Made by a program: the position numbers and the translations under genes. Below the pieces are notes generated by a model. That model was given only the letters and a program-made list of their open reading frames with translations. It was not told where the DNA came from and made no database searches. From Actinomycetota bacterium (lineage in GTDB: Bacteria; Actinomycetota; Thermoleophilia; Solirubrobacterales; Solirubrobacteraceae), in contig VAYD01000358.1 of the NCBI GenBank assembly GCA_005883905.1, positions 1 through 6,089 on the forward strand: a DNA stretch of 6,089 bases, written 5' to 3'. This document shows, piece by piece, positions 1 to 5,312 of the stretch (its first letter is position 1; each line of letters opens with the position of its first letter).

Positions 1-110
1 CTCTGCGCAACAGGTCCAAGACAACCCCTCTCCTCAAAGACACAAAAGAGAAAGACCCTCACCGCCACCGCCGAGAAGGGTCGATCCCCAAGCCGGACTT
101 TACGGACCTA
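1..110. other. Gene-free left edge, less GC-rich
   Basis: This stretch is visibly poorer in G/C than the rest, with A-rich and C-rich runs. I see no convincing open frame or RNA gene in it apart from the weak terminator-like hairpin listed separately. It may be the spacer between the NERD gene and whatever lies to the left of the window. Confidence 0.4.
34..82 (-). terminator. Possible weak terminator after the NERD gene
   Basis: Read on the minus strand just past the NERD stop codon, GACCCT and AGGGTC (plus-strand 77-82 and 54-59) can pair as a 6-bp stem around a 17-base loop. A T-rich run follows (complement of the A-rich 34-53). The position is right for an intrinsic terminator. The stem is short and the loop long, so this is tentative. 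Confidence 0.3.
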
Positions 111-1145
111 TCAGCTGTGGCGCTTGCAGCCGCTGCTGCGGACGAGGGTCGGCTTGCCTCCTCCCAGTACTGGCGCGGCGCGCGACACGTGGATGGCGAC
201 CCGGCAGCGCCTGGCGCCGCGGTAGACGAGGACGACGTCCGCGGCCGTCCGGATGCGTAGGAGCTGGACGTGTCCGCGTGCCCGCGTGCGCGCGATCTGC
301 CGGTAGGACGCCTCGCGAGCCACGAGGTCCCTGTGCGAGAACGCCCGATAGGGCTTCGCGAGGCGATCGGCGGACGTATCGAAGCCGGTGACGAGTGCCG
401 CTAGTGCGGCGAGCGCGAGCATGGCAACGAGCGCGGCACGGGCGAGAGGGCGGGCGACGCGCGGGATTCGCCGGTTGCGCCGGCGACTGGATGCCATCTG
501 GCGGATCGGAGCTTCGGTCCGCTCCGTCGGCGCCTGAGCTCCACCGTTCACGACGAATGCATCGCTCAGCAGGCGGGCGACGATCTCGATGGTCGCGGTG
601 TCGCACGGCCCGCTCCGCAGGGCATGATCGATCACGGCCCGCGGGTGTCCGACCCCGATGCCGCGGATCTCCGCAAGGCCGTTCGACGGGATGCCCGCGT
701 TCTGGTTGACGAGGCACAACACCCCCTCGACCCGCACGTTGTCTCGACCGTGCTGCGCCAGCCGGGTGTGAACGCGGTTGATCTGCCGGCTCATTCCGTC
801 GATCTCGGTCGGGTACGCGCGCCCGCCGCGACCGAGGCCGATCCTGCCGGCCCAGACGCGGCCGCTCCACGCCTTCGAGTCGATCGCGGTCACGCCGGCG
901 GGGCCGATCACGAGGTGGTCGATGTCGGCGCGTTTCCCCGCGAGGACGAGTCCGTGCAGCACCCAGCATCCGCCTCGAACAGCTGCGGCTTGGTCCAGGG
1001 TCATCCCGAACTCGAGCTCGCCAGCCGCTCCCTTCTCGAGTGCGAGCTCGTACGCGGACGGTGGCGCGTCGCCACGCCGGGAGCGCAGGCGCTCCAGGTT
1101 GCGACGGAGGTAGTCGCCTGGTTTGGGTGCGGGGACGTCGGACAC
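111..1145 (-). CDS. NERD-domain membrane protein (nuclease-related)
   Basis: The product has 344 residues from a GTG at 1145. The same frame is open further upstream, but that part would overlap the small plus-strand gene and reads like noncoding sequence, and GTG 1145 is the first good start beyond the spacer. Residues about 38-145 form a NERD domain, a family related to PD-(D/E)XK nucleases: GAAGELEF (E43), then ADIDHLVIG (D76) and a strand ending AIDSKAWSG (D89, K91). Residues 219-234 are very basic, followed by one hydrophobic span (about 235-254, alanine/leucine-rich). By the positive-inside rule the NERD domain is cytoplasmic and the last 90 residues are outside. That tail has two cysteines (C314, C340) that could form a disulfide. 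I do not recognise the tail. NERD substrates are poorly known; a role in DNA handling is inferred only from the fold. It stands alone on its strand, divergent from the small gene. Confidence 0.85.
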   Translation of the reverse strand: MSDVPAPKPGDYLRRNLERLRSRRGDAPPSAYELALEKGAAGELEFGMTLDQAAAVRGGCWVLHGLVLAGKRADIDHLVIGPAGVTAIDSKAWSGRVWAGRIGLGRGGRAYPTEIDGMSRQINRVHTRLAQHGRDNVRVEGVLCLVNQNAGIPSNGLAEIRGIGVGHPRAVIDHALRSGPCDTATIEIVARLLSDAFVVNGGAQAPTERTEAPIRQMASSRRRNRRIPRVARPLARAALVAMLALAALAALVTGFDTSADRLAKPYRAFSHRDLVAREASYRQIARTRARGHVQLLRIRTAADVVLVYRGARRCRVAIHVSRAAPVLGGGKPTLVRSSGCKRHS

Positions 1146-1192
1146 CGGACCGGGGCGCGCGCAGCCTACGCCGCGGCGCGACCCAATGTGGA

Positions 1193-1231
1193 CGAACGTT
1201 CGCCCTAAGGAAATCCTGAGCCTCGCCTTAG
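1193..1231. promoter_or_regulatory. Divergent spacer: 10-bp palindrome and three CCTNAG boxes
   Basis: The 120-base spacer (1146-1265) between the NERD gene and the small gene must hold the promoters of both. It contains a perfect palindrome CGAACGTTCG at 1193-1202, then CCTAAG (1204-1209), CCTGAG (1215-1220) and CCTTAG (1226-1231), spaced exactly 11 bp apart, about one helical turn. The outer two boxes also form an inverted repeat CTAAGG/CCTTAG. This arrangement suits a regulator bound on one face of the DNA. The palindrome resembles LexA half-sites but lacks the 4-base gap of a GAAC-N4-GTTC SOS box. I see no good -35/-10 pair. Confidence 0.35.
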
Positions 1232-1250
1232 CCGGCGCTGAGCAACGGGC

Positions 1251-1264
1251 GCGACGATTGTCGC
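1251..1264 (+). repeat. Short inverted repeat abutting a start codon
   Basis: GCGAC-GATT-GTCGC is a perfect 5-bp stem with a 4-base loop, ending one base before ATG 1266, where a ribosome site would be expected. It could be an operator half-turn or could limit initiation, but a 5-bp stem is common by chance in such GC-rich DNA. Confidence 0.35.
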
Positions 1265-1265
1265 C

Positions 1266-1496
1266 ATGTCCGCCGCCGTCCACGTTCGCATGCCGCACCC
1301 TCGCGTGTTCGCGGGGGTGCGGCGGACGGTCCCCAGCCTGACGCTGCAGAGCACCGCGAGCGGCTGGGCGCTCTACGACGACGCGGAGCGGCTCGTCTTC
1401 GAGGCAGAGGGGCGCCATGCCCGGCTTGACTGCCTCAGGCGCGCGCTCGCCCTCGGCGTCGTACGGGTGCGCGCGGGCGAAGAGCCGCACGTCTAG
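1266..1496 (+). CDS. Small hypothetical protein, 76 residues
   Basis: I do not recognise a named family. The core (residues about 24-68) runs LTLQSTASGWALYDD, then LVFEAEGRHA, RLDCLRRALALGV and VRVR, which looks like two short strands, a helix and a strand around a GW motif. The layout is reminiscent of DUF2188-type small proteins, but that is only an impression. Coding is supported by strong G/C at third positions and sensible protein composition. The start is uncertain: ATG 1266 follows a small inverted repeat (1251-1264) and has no clear ribosome site, and GTG 1317 would give a 59-residue product lacking the odd basic N-terminus and starting inside the 1292-1323 hairpin. No membrane span or signal peptide is seen. 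Its last codons (about 1468-1496) are repeated at 1715-1743. Confidence 0.6.
   Translation: MSAAVHVRMPHPRVFAGVRRTVPSLTLQSTASGWALYDDAERLVFEAEGRHARLDCLRRALALGVVRVRAGEEPHV
1292..1323 (+). repeat. 14-pair hairpin inside the start of the small gene
   Basis: GCCGCACCC (1292-1300) pairs with GGGTGCGGC (1315-1323). A T-G wobble follows, then CGCG (1302-1305) with CGCG (1310-1313), leaving a 4-base TGTT loop. The stem is continuous: 13 Watson-Crick pairs plus one wobble. It lies within codons 9-20 of the longer reading of the small gene, or just upstream of and across the alternative GTG start at 1317, so it could act in the mRNA leader. No T-run follows, so it is not a standard intrinsic terminator. 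Confidence 0.6.
1468..1496 (+). repeat. Direct repeat, left copy (29 bases)
   Basis: This copy matches 1715-1743 at 28 of 29 positions (only 1475 G versus 1722 C differs); the last 21 bases, 1476-1496, are identical to 1723-1743. The copies are 247 bases apart. This copy encodes the last codons and the TAG stop of the small plus-strand gene (…GEEPHV-stop). Confidence 0.9.
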
Positions 1497-1739
1497 CGCG
1501 CACGACACCGCTCGGCTGACGGCGGGAAGGATGGATCGGCCGTAGTGGTGAGCGGTCCGGCTTTGATCCCGCGGTGGCGTGGCGGCCGGCAGCGGCCGTG
1601 GGCCCCGAGAACCGCGACTATCGCGGTTTTGGGGGCCCACCTCACGCTAGGCGGCTCAACCTTCTCCCTCGCTGACCGGCATCCAACGCCGGCGCCATCG
1701 CACACGAACCGCGCTGCGCGCCGGCGAAGAGCCGCACGT
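1497..1739. other. Structured gene-free stretch between converging genes
   Basis: These 243 bases lie between the stop of the small gene and the stop of the cupin gene. Open frames across it have implausible arginine/proline-rich translations, and I accept none as a gene. It contains a small stem GGCCG-GCAG-CGGCC (1584-1597), the large hairpin at 1598-1640, and CCGGC/GCCGG around a 7-base loop (1676-1692). Together with the right repeat copy it makes a 247-base unit that seems to have been added between two genes that once met end to end. Confidence 0.6.
1598..1640. terminator. Strong hairpin, probable bidirectional terminator
   Basis: GTGGGCCCC (1598-1606) pairs with GGGGCCCAC (1632-1640). 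Inside, after one G/G mismatch, one A-T pair and one G-T wobble, AACCGCGA (1610-1617) pairs with TCGCGGTT (1621-1628) around a CTA loop. That is 18 pairs in 20 stacked positions, counting the wobble separately. It sits between two converging genes, the classic place for a two-way terminator. There is no long T-run on either side, so termination could be of the U-tract-free kind seen in actinobacteria, or the hairpin may belong to a repeat element. Confidence 0.6.
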
Positions 1740-1743
1740 CTAG
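1715..1743 (+). repeat. Direct repeat, right copy (29 bases)
   Basis: This is the partner of 1468-1496 with one mismatch. On the minus strand its end supplies the TAG stop of the cupin gene (CTA at 1740-1742); on the plus strand it repeats the final codons and TAG of the small gene. The plus and minus stops therefore overlap in one CTAG, the same arrangement seen at 3855-3858. Confidence 0.9.
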
Positions 1744-2132
1744 TCCTGCTCAGGCCAGGGGTCATCCGCGAGCTCGCCGTCGCCCTCCTCGGGCCGGGGG
1801 CCGCCGACGGCGATCAGCTCGAGGCCGTCGGGCCCGGACTCGAACCCGCGCACGACCTCCGGCGCGACACGGACGACGTCCCACAGGTGAAGGTCGACGA
1901 TCTCGTCGCCGAGGCGCACGCGGCCGGAGCCGGACACCACGATGTACGCCTCCTCCTGCTCGCCGTGGCGGTGGCTGGCCGGGGCGCGGAAGTTCGGCGT
2001 GTAGCGCCAGTGGCTGACGCCGAGGTCACGCGACTCGAGGTGCTTGCGAGCCATGCGGCCCTCCAGTCCGGGCGCGCGGTCGCCCACGCTGTTCTCGATC
2101 TCCATCAGGTTCACGACTTTGTAGGCGCTCAT
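1740..2132 (-). CDS. Single-domain cupin protein, 130 residues
   Basis: The product is a small beta-barrel cupin of unknown ligand. Cupin motif 1 is textbook: H54-x-H56-x4-E61-x6-G68 within ASHRHGEQEEAYIVVSGSG, giving three likely metal ligands. Motif 2 is recognisable as DVVRVAPEVVRGFESG (D85, P91, G96), but the usual histidine is R95, so the fourth metal ligand is missing and the site is either non-canonical or inactive. The ATG at 2132 (MSAYKVVNL) is chosen because upstream codons run into the divergent reductase gene and give no cupin-like sequence. There is no signal peptide, so it is cytoplasmic. The tail after residue 112 is acidic. It is divergent from the reductase with a 49-base gap, so the two may share a control region. 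Enzyme, sugar-binding or sensor roles are all possible for this family. Confidence 0.92.
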   Translation of the reverse strand: MSAYKVVNLMEIENSVGDRAPGLEGRMARKHLESRDLGVSHWRYTPNFRAPASHRHGEQEEAYIVVSGSGRVRLGDEIVDLHLWDVVRVAPEVVRGFESGPDGLELIAVGGPRPEEGDGELADDPWPEQD

Positions 2133-2168
2133 ACCCGCCAGCTTCGCAGGCCGCGCGCCGCGGCTCGG

Positions 2169-2174
2169 TAGCGT
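2169..2174 (+). promoter_or_regulatory. Possible -10 box for leaderless transcription of the reductase
   Basis: TAGCGT fits the TANNNT pattern and ends 7 bases before ATG 2182. That is the spacing expected if transcription starts at or next to the start codon, which is common in actinobacteria. No clear -35 box is seen, and the AGGA at 2177-2180 is too close to the ATG to act as a normal ribosome site. Confidence 0.25.
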
Positions 2175-2181
2175 GCAGGAC

Positions 2182-3178
2182 ATGACGCATCGCACCCTCG
2201 GGCGCACCGGCGTCCAGGTCTCACCGCTGTGCCTGGGCGCCATGATGTTCGGCGACTGGGGCAACAAGGACCACCAGGAGTCCAATCGGATCATCGAGCG
2301 CGCGCTCGAGGCCGGGATCAACTTCATCGACACCGCCGACGTCTACAGCCGCGGCGAGTCGGAGGAGATCGTCGGCAAGGCGATCAAGGGCAAGCGCAAC
2401 GACATCGTGCTCGCAACGAAGTTCCACGGCACGATGGGCGACGCCCCCAACGAGTCCGGCAACAGCCGCCGTTGGGTCTTCCGCGAGGTCGAGGCTTCGC
2501 TCAAGCGGCTGCAGACCGACTGGATCGACCTCTACCAGGTCCACCGATGGGACCCGTGGACCGACCATGACGAGACGCTCGGCGCGCTGACCGACCTCGT
2601 CGCGCAGGGCAAGATCCGCTACATCGGCAGCTCGACCTATCCGGCGGCGCAGATCGTCAAGGCGCAGTGGATCGCCCGCGAGCGCGGCTACCAGCGGTTC
2701 GTCACCGAGCAGCCGCCCTACAGCCTGCTCGTCCGCCACATCGAGAACGACGTGCTGCCGACCGCGCTCGAGCACGGCATGGGCGTGATCCCGTGGTCGC
2801 CGCTGGCCGGCGGCTGGCTGAGCGGCAAGTGGCGCAAGGGCGCCGAGACGCCGCAGTCGACGCGCGCGCAACGGATCCCCGGCCGCTTCGACCAAGCTCG
2901 AGGCCGCCGACGCGCTCGCCGTGCTCGCCGAGGAGTCCGGGATGAGCCTGATCCACATGGCGCTCGCGTTCGTGATCAACCACCCGGCGGTGACCTCGGC
3001 GATCATCGGGCCGCGGACGCTCGAGCAGCTCGAGTCGCAGCTCGCCGCCGCCGACGTCGAGCTCGGCGACGACGTGCTCGACCGCATCGACGAGATCGTG
3101 CCCCCGGGCCGCACAGTCAACCCGGTCGACATGGGCTGGTCGAACCCCGCGCTGGAGCCGGGCGCCCGGCGCCGATGA
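2182..3178 (+). pseudogene. Aldo/keto reductase, broken by a frame change
   Basis: This is an NADPH-dependent oxidoreductase of the AKR TIM-barrel superfamily; the substrate is unknown. Residues 1-237 (2182-2892) carry the catalytic tetrad: D50 and Y55 in FIDTADVY, K80 in VLATKF, H121 in YQVHR. After GRFD (codon 237) the frame shifts: the true continuation, KLEAADALAVLAEESG through the cofactor-binding SAIIGPRTLEQLES to the end, is in the +1 frame at 2894-3175, with TGA at 3176-3178. Relatives, as I recall them, have about eight residues between these blocks where this gene has one base, so a deletion of roughly 23 bases is more likely than a one-base reading error. Without the shift the protein lacks the last barrel helices and the cofactor site. 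ATG 2182 is preferred over GTG 2173 because MTHRTLGRTG is the usual family start. It is followed by the hydrolase gene with an ATGA overlap. Confidence 0.9.
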
Positions 3179-3858
3179 CCCTGACCGACACGCCGATCTT
3201 CGAAGCCGCTGAGCAGGGCGTCCCCAAGGGCGCCGTCGTCGTGATCCAGGAGGCGTTCGGCGTCAACGACCACATCAAGGACGTCGCGCAGCGCTTCGCC
3301 GCCGAGGGCTACCGCGCCGTCGTACCGCACCTCTTCCATCGCGAGGGCGACCCGATCATCCCCTACGAAGACATGGAGTCGGCGATGGGGCACGTCCGCA
3401 AGCTCACCCTGCAGGGCATCGCCGACGATCTCGGCGTCGCGTACGCGCACCTGCACGATGACGGCATCGACGACGCGCGCATCGCTGTCGTCGGGTTCTG
3501 CATGGGCGGGAACGTTGCGTTCCTCCAGGCGCACGACCACAGCCTCGGCGCCGCGGTCACCTTCTACGGCGGTGGGATCGCGGAGGGCCGCTTCGGCGCG
3601 CCGGCGCTGAAGGATCTCGCGCCGGAGATCAAGACGCCATGGCTCGGCCTCTACGGCGACCAGGACAAGGGCATCCCGGTCGAGCAGGTCGAGCAGCTGC
3701 GCGAGGCAGTGGGGAAGGCACCCGTCGAGACCGAGATCGTGCGCTACCCAGACGCCGGCCACGGCTTCCACTGCGACGCCCGCGCGGCCTACCACGAGCC
3801 GAGCGCGCGCGACGCATGGTCACGCACGCTCGCGTGGCTCGACGAGCATCTGGCCTAG
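3175..3858 (+). CDS. Dienelactone hydrolase family protein
   Basis: The product is a 227-residue alpha/beta hydrolase of the dienelactone hydrolase (DLH) family, cytoplasmic, of typical family length. The Cys-Asp-His triad is visible: C109 in the elbow GFCMGG, D164 in YGDQDKGIP, H196 in YPDAGHGF. The oxyanion-side glutamate E26 is in IQEAFGVN, matching E36 of the Pseudomonas enzyme. Classical members open dienelactone in chloroaromatic breakdown, but many close relatives have other or unknown ester/lactone substrates, and no ring-cleavage genes lie nearby. ATG 3175 overlaps the reductase TGA as ATGA with no Shine-Dalgarno site, implying translation coupled to the reductase. Because of the reductase frame change, ribosomes starting at 2182 would instead read straight into this gene in frame. 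Its TAG shares CTAG with the stop of the SIS gene opposite. Confidence 0.95.
   Translation: MTLTDTPIFEAAEQGVPKGAVVVIQEAFGVNDHIKDVAQRFAAEGYRAVVPHLFHREGDPIIPYEDMESAMGHVRKLTLQGIADDLGVAYAHLHDDGIDDARIAVVGFCMGGNVAFLQAHDHSLGAAVTFYGGGIAEGRFGAPALKDLAPEIKTPWLGLYGDQDKGIPVEQVEQLREAVGKAPVETEIVRYPDAGHGFHCDARAAYHEPSARDAWSRTLAWLDEHLA
3855..3858. other. Shared CTAG: two stop codons, tail to tail
   Basis: The palindrome CTAG gives TAG to the hydrolase on plus (3856-3858) and TAG to the SIS gene on minus (3855-3857). The genes converge with no spacer, so any terminator must lie within the opposite coding sequence; I see no obvious hairpin here. Confidence 0.95.
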
Positions 3859-4802
3859 AACCCAACTCCCTCGAACGCCGCCTGGCGCGCCGGGTCCTCC
3901 TCGTAGCGGAAGCGGTCCGGGCTGACGCCGCGCGCCTCGGCGAGCTCCAACGCGATTCGCTGCACCACCACGGTGAGCGGGAACACGGACAACGCCTCGC
4001 CGAGGTCGCGCTCGGCGAAGCGCATGACCCGCGCGCTGGTGGCCTCCACGGCGCGCGCGATCGCCTCCGTCCGCGCGGCGGCCGGGCCGCCGCCGTCGAG
4101 CACGACCAGCGTGTCCTGTTCGTCGAGCGCCACGCTCGGCCCGTGGAAGAACTGCTCCGCCGACAGGCCTTCGGCCGCGAGGTAGGACGCCTCGCGGATC
4201 TTGAGCGAGCCCTCCTGCGCTGTCCACGCGTTCGGCCCGGCGCCGATCAGCTCGACCAGGCGCCGCGGCACCGCGACGAGCGGGCCGGGCCGGCCGAGCA
4301 CGGCGGCGACGCTGTCGGGGACGGCGCCGAGATCGCCGAGCTGCGCGCCGAGCACGCCGGCGATCTGGGCGAGCCGCAGCAGCGCGCCCGTGTGGCTGGC
4401 GGTGTAGGCGTAGGACTGCTCGGGCGCCACGGTCTCGACGTCGCCCCCGTTGCCGATGCCCGAGACGTGCACGACGGCTGCGCCCGCGCCGCGGGCTCGC
4501 TCGAGCATCTGCATCGAGTAGCCCGTGTGCGCCGTGTGGCTGAGCACGATCACGCCGTCGTCCGTGTCGATCCGCTCCTCGTAGGGCGCGGCGTCGGCGG
4601 CGTGCAGCGCGGACGCGTCGATCCCGGCCGCGCGCAGGAACCACGCGCCGTGGTGCGCCGCGTGCCAGCTCGTGCCGACGCCGATCAGCAGGATCCCGCG
4701 GCCGGCGAGCCGGTCGGCAGCGCGCTCGGCCGGGCCGGGATCGGAGAGGATCCGGCGCAGCTCGCCGGGCTGCGCCTCCATGGTCTGTCGCATCGCGCTC
4801 AT
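3855..4802 (-). CDS. SIS-domain protein, GlmS-type isomerase half
   Basis: The 315-residue product resembles the sugar-isomerase half of glucosamine-6-phosphate synthase, with two SIS (phosphosugar-binding) domains and no glutaminase domain. SIS 1 has IGVGTSWHAA (about 40-49) and VLSHTAHTG (86-94), matching the phosphate loop SQSGET of GlmS. SIS 2 has EGSLKIREASY (197-207) and FFHGP (219-222), which keeps K201, E204 and H220, the counterparts of E. coli K485, E488 and H504; GlmS H493 is alanine here (ASYLAAE). It therefore probably isomerises or deaminates an amino-sugar or sugar phosphate using free ammonia or another amine, or removes a sugar from an amine as in the FrlB/AgaS groups. The choice cannot be made from sequence alone. 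ATG 4802 overlaps the TGA of the upstream PNPOx-like gene, so the two are probably co-translated. Confidence 0.93.
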   Translation of the reverse strand: MSAMRQTMEAQPGELRRILSDPGPAERAADRLAGRGILLIGVGTSWHAAHHGAWFLRAAGIDASALHAADAAPYEERIDTDDGVIVLSHTAHTGYSMQMLERARGAGAAVVHVSGIGNGGDVETVAPEQSYAYTASHTGALLRLAQIAGVLGAQLGDLGAVPDSVAAVLGRPGPLVAVPRRLVELIGAGPNAWTAQEGSLKIREASYLAAEGLSAEQFFHGPSVALDEQDTLVVLDGGGPAAARTEAIARAVEATSARVMRFAERDLGEALSVFPLTVVVQRIALELAEARGVSPDRFRYEEDPARQAAFEGVGF

Positions 4803-5293
4803 GGCATCGAGAACGTAAACATCCGCTCGGCGTCGATCCGCCAGTACATTGCGCCCGACTCGAGCATGTCCGCCCACGACTCGCCGTAGCGCGGGACGTA
4901 GATCTCCAGCAGTTGCCGGCGGAACGGGCCGGACCGGACGTCGACCTGCTCGGCGCGTCCGTGCACGGTGACCGCGAGCTCCTCGCCGGGCAGGTGCGTC
5001 GCGCTCACCCAGGGCCGCGCCGCGATGTGGCGCGCGCGCACGGAATCCGGCGACGAGCCGAAGTGAAACGCGCCATGGAAGAAGATCCCGTCGACCGGCC
5101 CGACGACCGGGCGGCCGGCCGACGAGACGGTGGCGAGTGCGAGCAGGCTCATCCCGTGCAGCCGTTCGCAGACCTGCTCGGCCGTCAGCCGGCGCTCGGG
5201 CGTGTGGATGCGCAGTGTGTGCTCCCCGGCGGCAGCGTAGCTGCGGTCGATCAGCGCCTGCAGCGCCTCCAGCTGCTCGGTCGTCTCGTGCAT
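4799..5293 (-). CDS. PNPOx-like flavin-binding protein
   Basis: The 164-residue product has the split-barrel fold of pyridoxamine 5'-phosphate oxidase relatives. The core is residues about 46-118: HGMSLLALATVSSAGRPVVG, then a strand pair GIFFHGAFHFGSSPDSVRARHI (66-90), then PWVSATHLPGEELAVTVHGRAEQVD. Such proteins bind FMN or F420 and reduce or oxidise small molecules. The substrate is unknown, and true vitamin B6 synthesis is unlikely because the C-terminal substrate motifs of PdxH are not seen. ATG 5293 is used; an ATG at 5314 would add seven residues and overlap the divergent ATG at 5313. GATGCT, six bases upstream, could serve as a -10 box for a leaderless message. Its TGA overlaps the ATG of the SIS gene (ATGA), making a two-gene operon. 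Confidence 0.88.
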   Translation of the reverse strand: MHETTEQLEALQALIDRSYAAAGEHTLRIHTPERRLTAEQVCERLHGMSLLALATVSSAGRPVVGPVDGIFFHGAFHFGSSPDSVRARHIAARPWVSATHLPGEELAVTVHGRAEQVDVRSGPFRRQLLEIYVPRYGESWADMLESGAMYWRIDAERMFTFSMP

Positions 5294-5312
5294 CGTGCAA
5301 GCATCGCGGAAC

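Noticed and set aside
74..100. Possible tRNA 3' end (GGGTCGATCCCC-like T-arm)
   Set aside because: No 7-bp acceptor pairing, anticodon arm or CCA context could be found on either strand.
302..317. A 16-base exact match between 302-317 and 4181-4196
   Set aside because: Both copies encode R-E-A-S-Y on the minus strand, one in the NERD protein tail and one in the SIS domain where the motif is conserved. Shared codon choice in GC-rich DNA explains it, and flanking sequence does not match.
1193..1202. LexA SOS box
   Set aside because: CGAACGTTCG has the half-sites GAAC and GTTC with no gap, whereas the actinobacterial/Bacillus LexA site needs four bases between them.
1146..1640. N-terminal extension of the NERD gene up to 1640
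   Set aside because: The frame is open only because stops are rare here. The translation is arginine/proline-rich, passes through the large hairpin and lies antisense to the small gene. NERD proteins normally start shortly before the PG-x-Y segment seen after 1145.
1545..2171. Plus-strand open frame across the hairpin and opposite the cupin gene
   Set aside because: Its second half is antisense to the clear cupin gene and its first half crosses the hairpin; no plausible domain and no ribosome site.
2886..2900. Programmed +1 ribosomal frameshifting in the reductase
   Set aside because: TTC-GAC-CAA shows no slippery run, rare codon or stop at the shift point, and residues normally present seem to be missing, so a deletion is the simpler reading.
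2221..3795. Long 524-codon open frame on the minus strand opposite the reductase and hydrolase
   Set aside because: It is the antisense shadow of two well-supported enzymes; its translation is low-complexity V/A/D/R-rich sequence with no domain.
3639..4889. Plus-strand open frame opposite the SIS gene
   Set aside because: It is a shadow frame with repetitive R/A/G-rich translation; the minus strand holds clear SIS motifs with catalytic residues.
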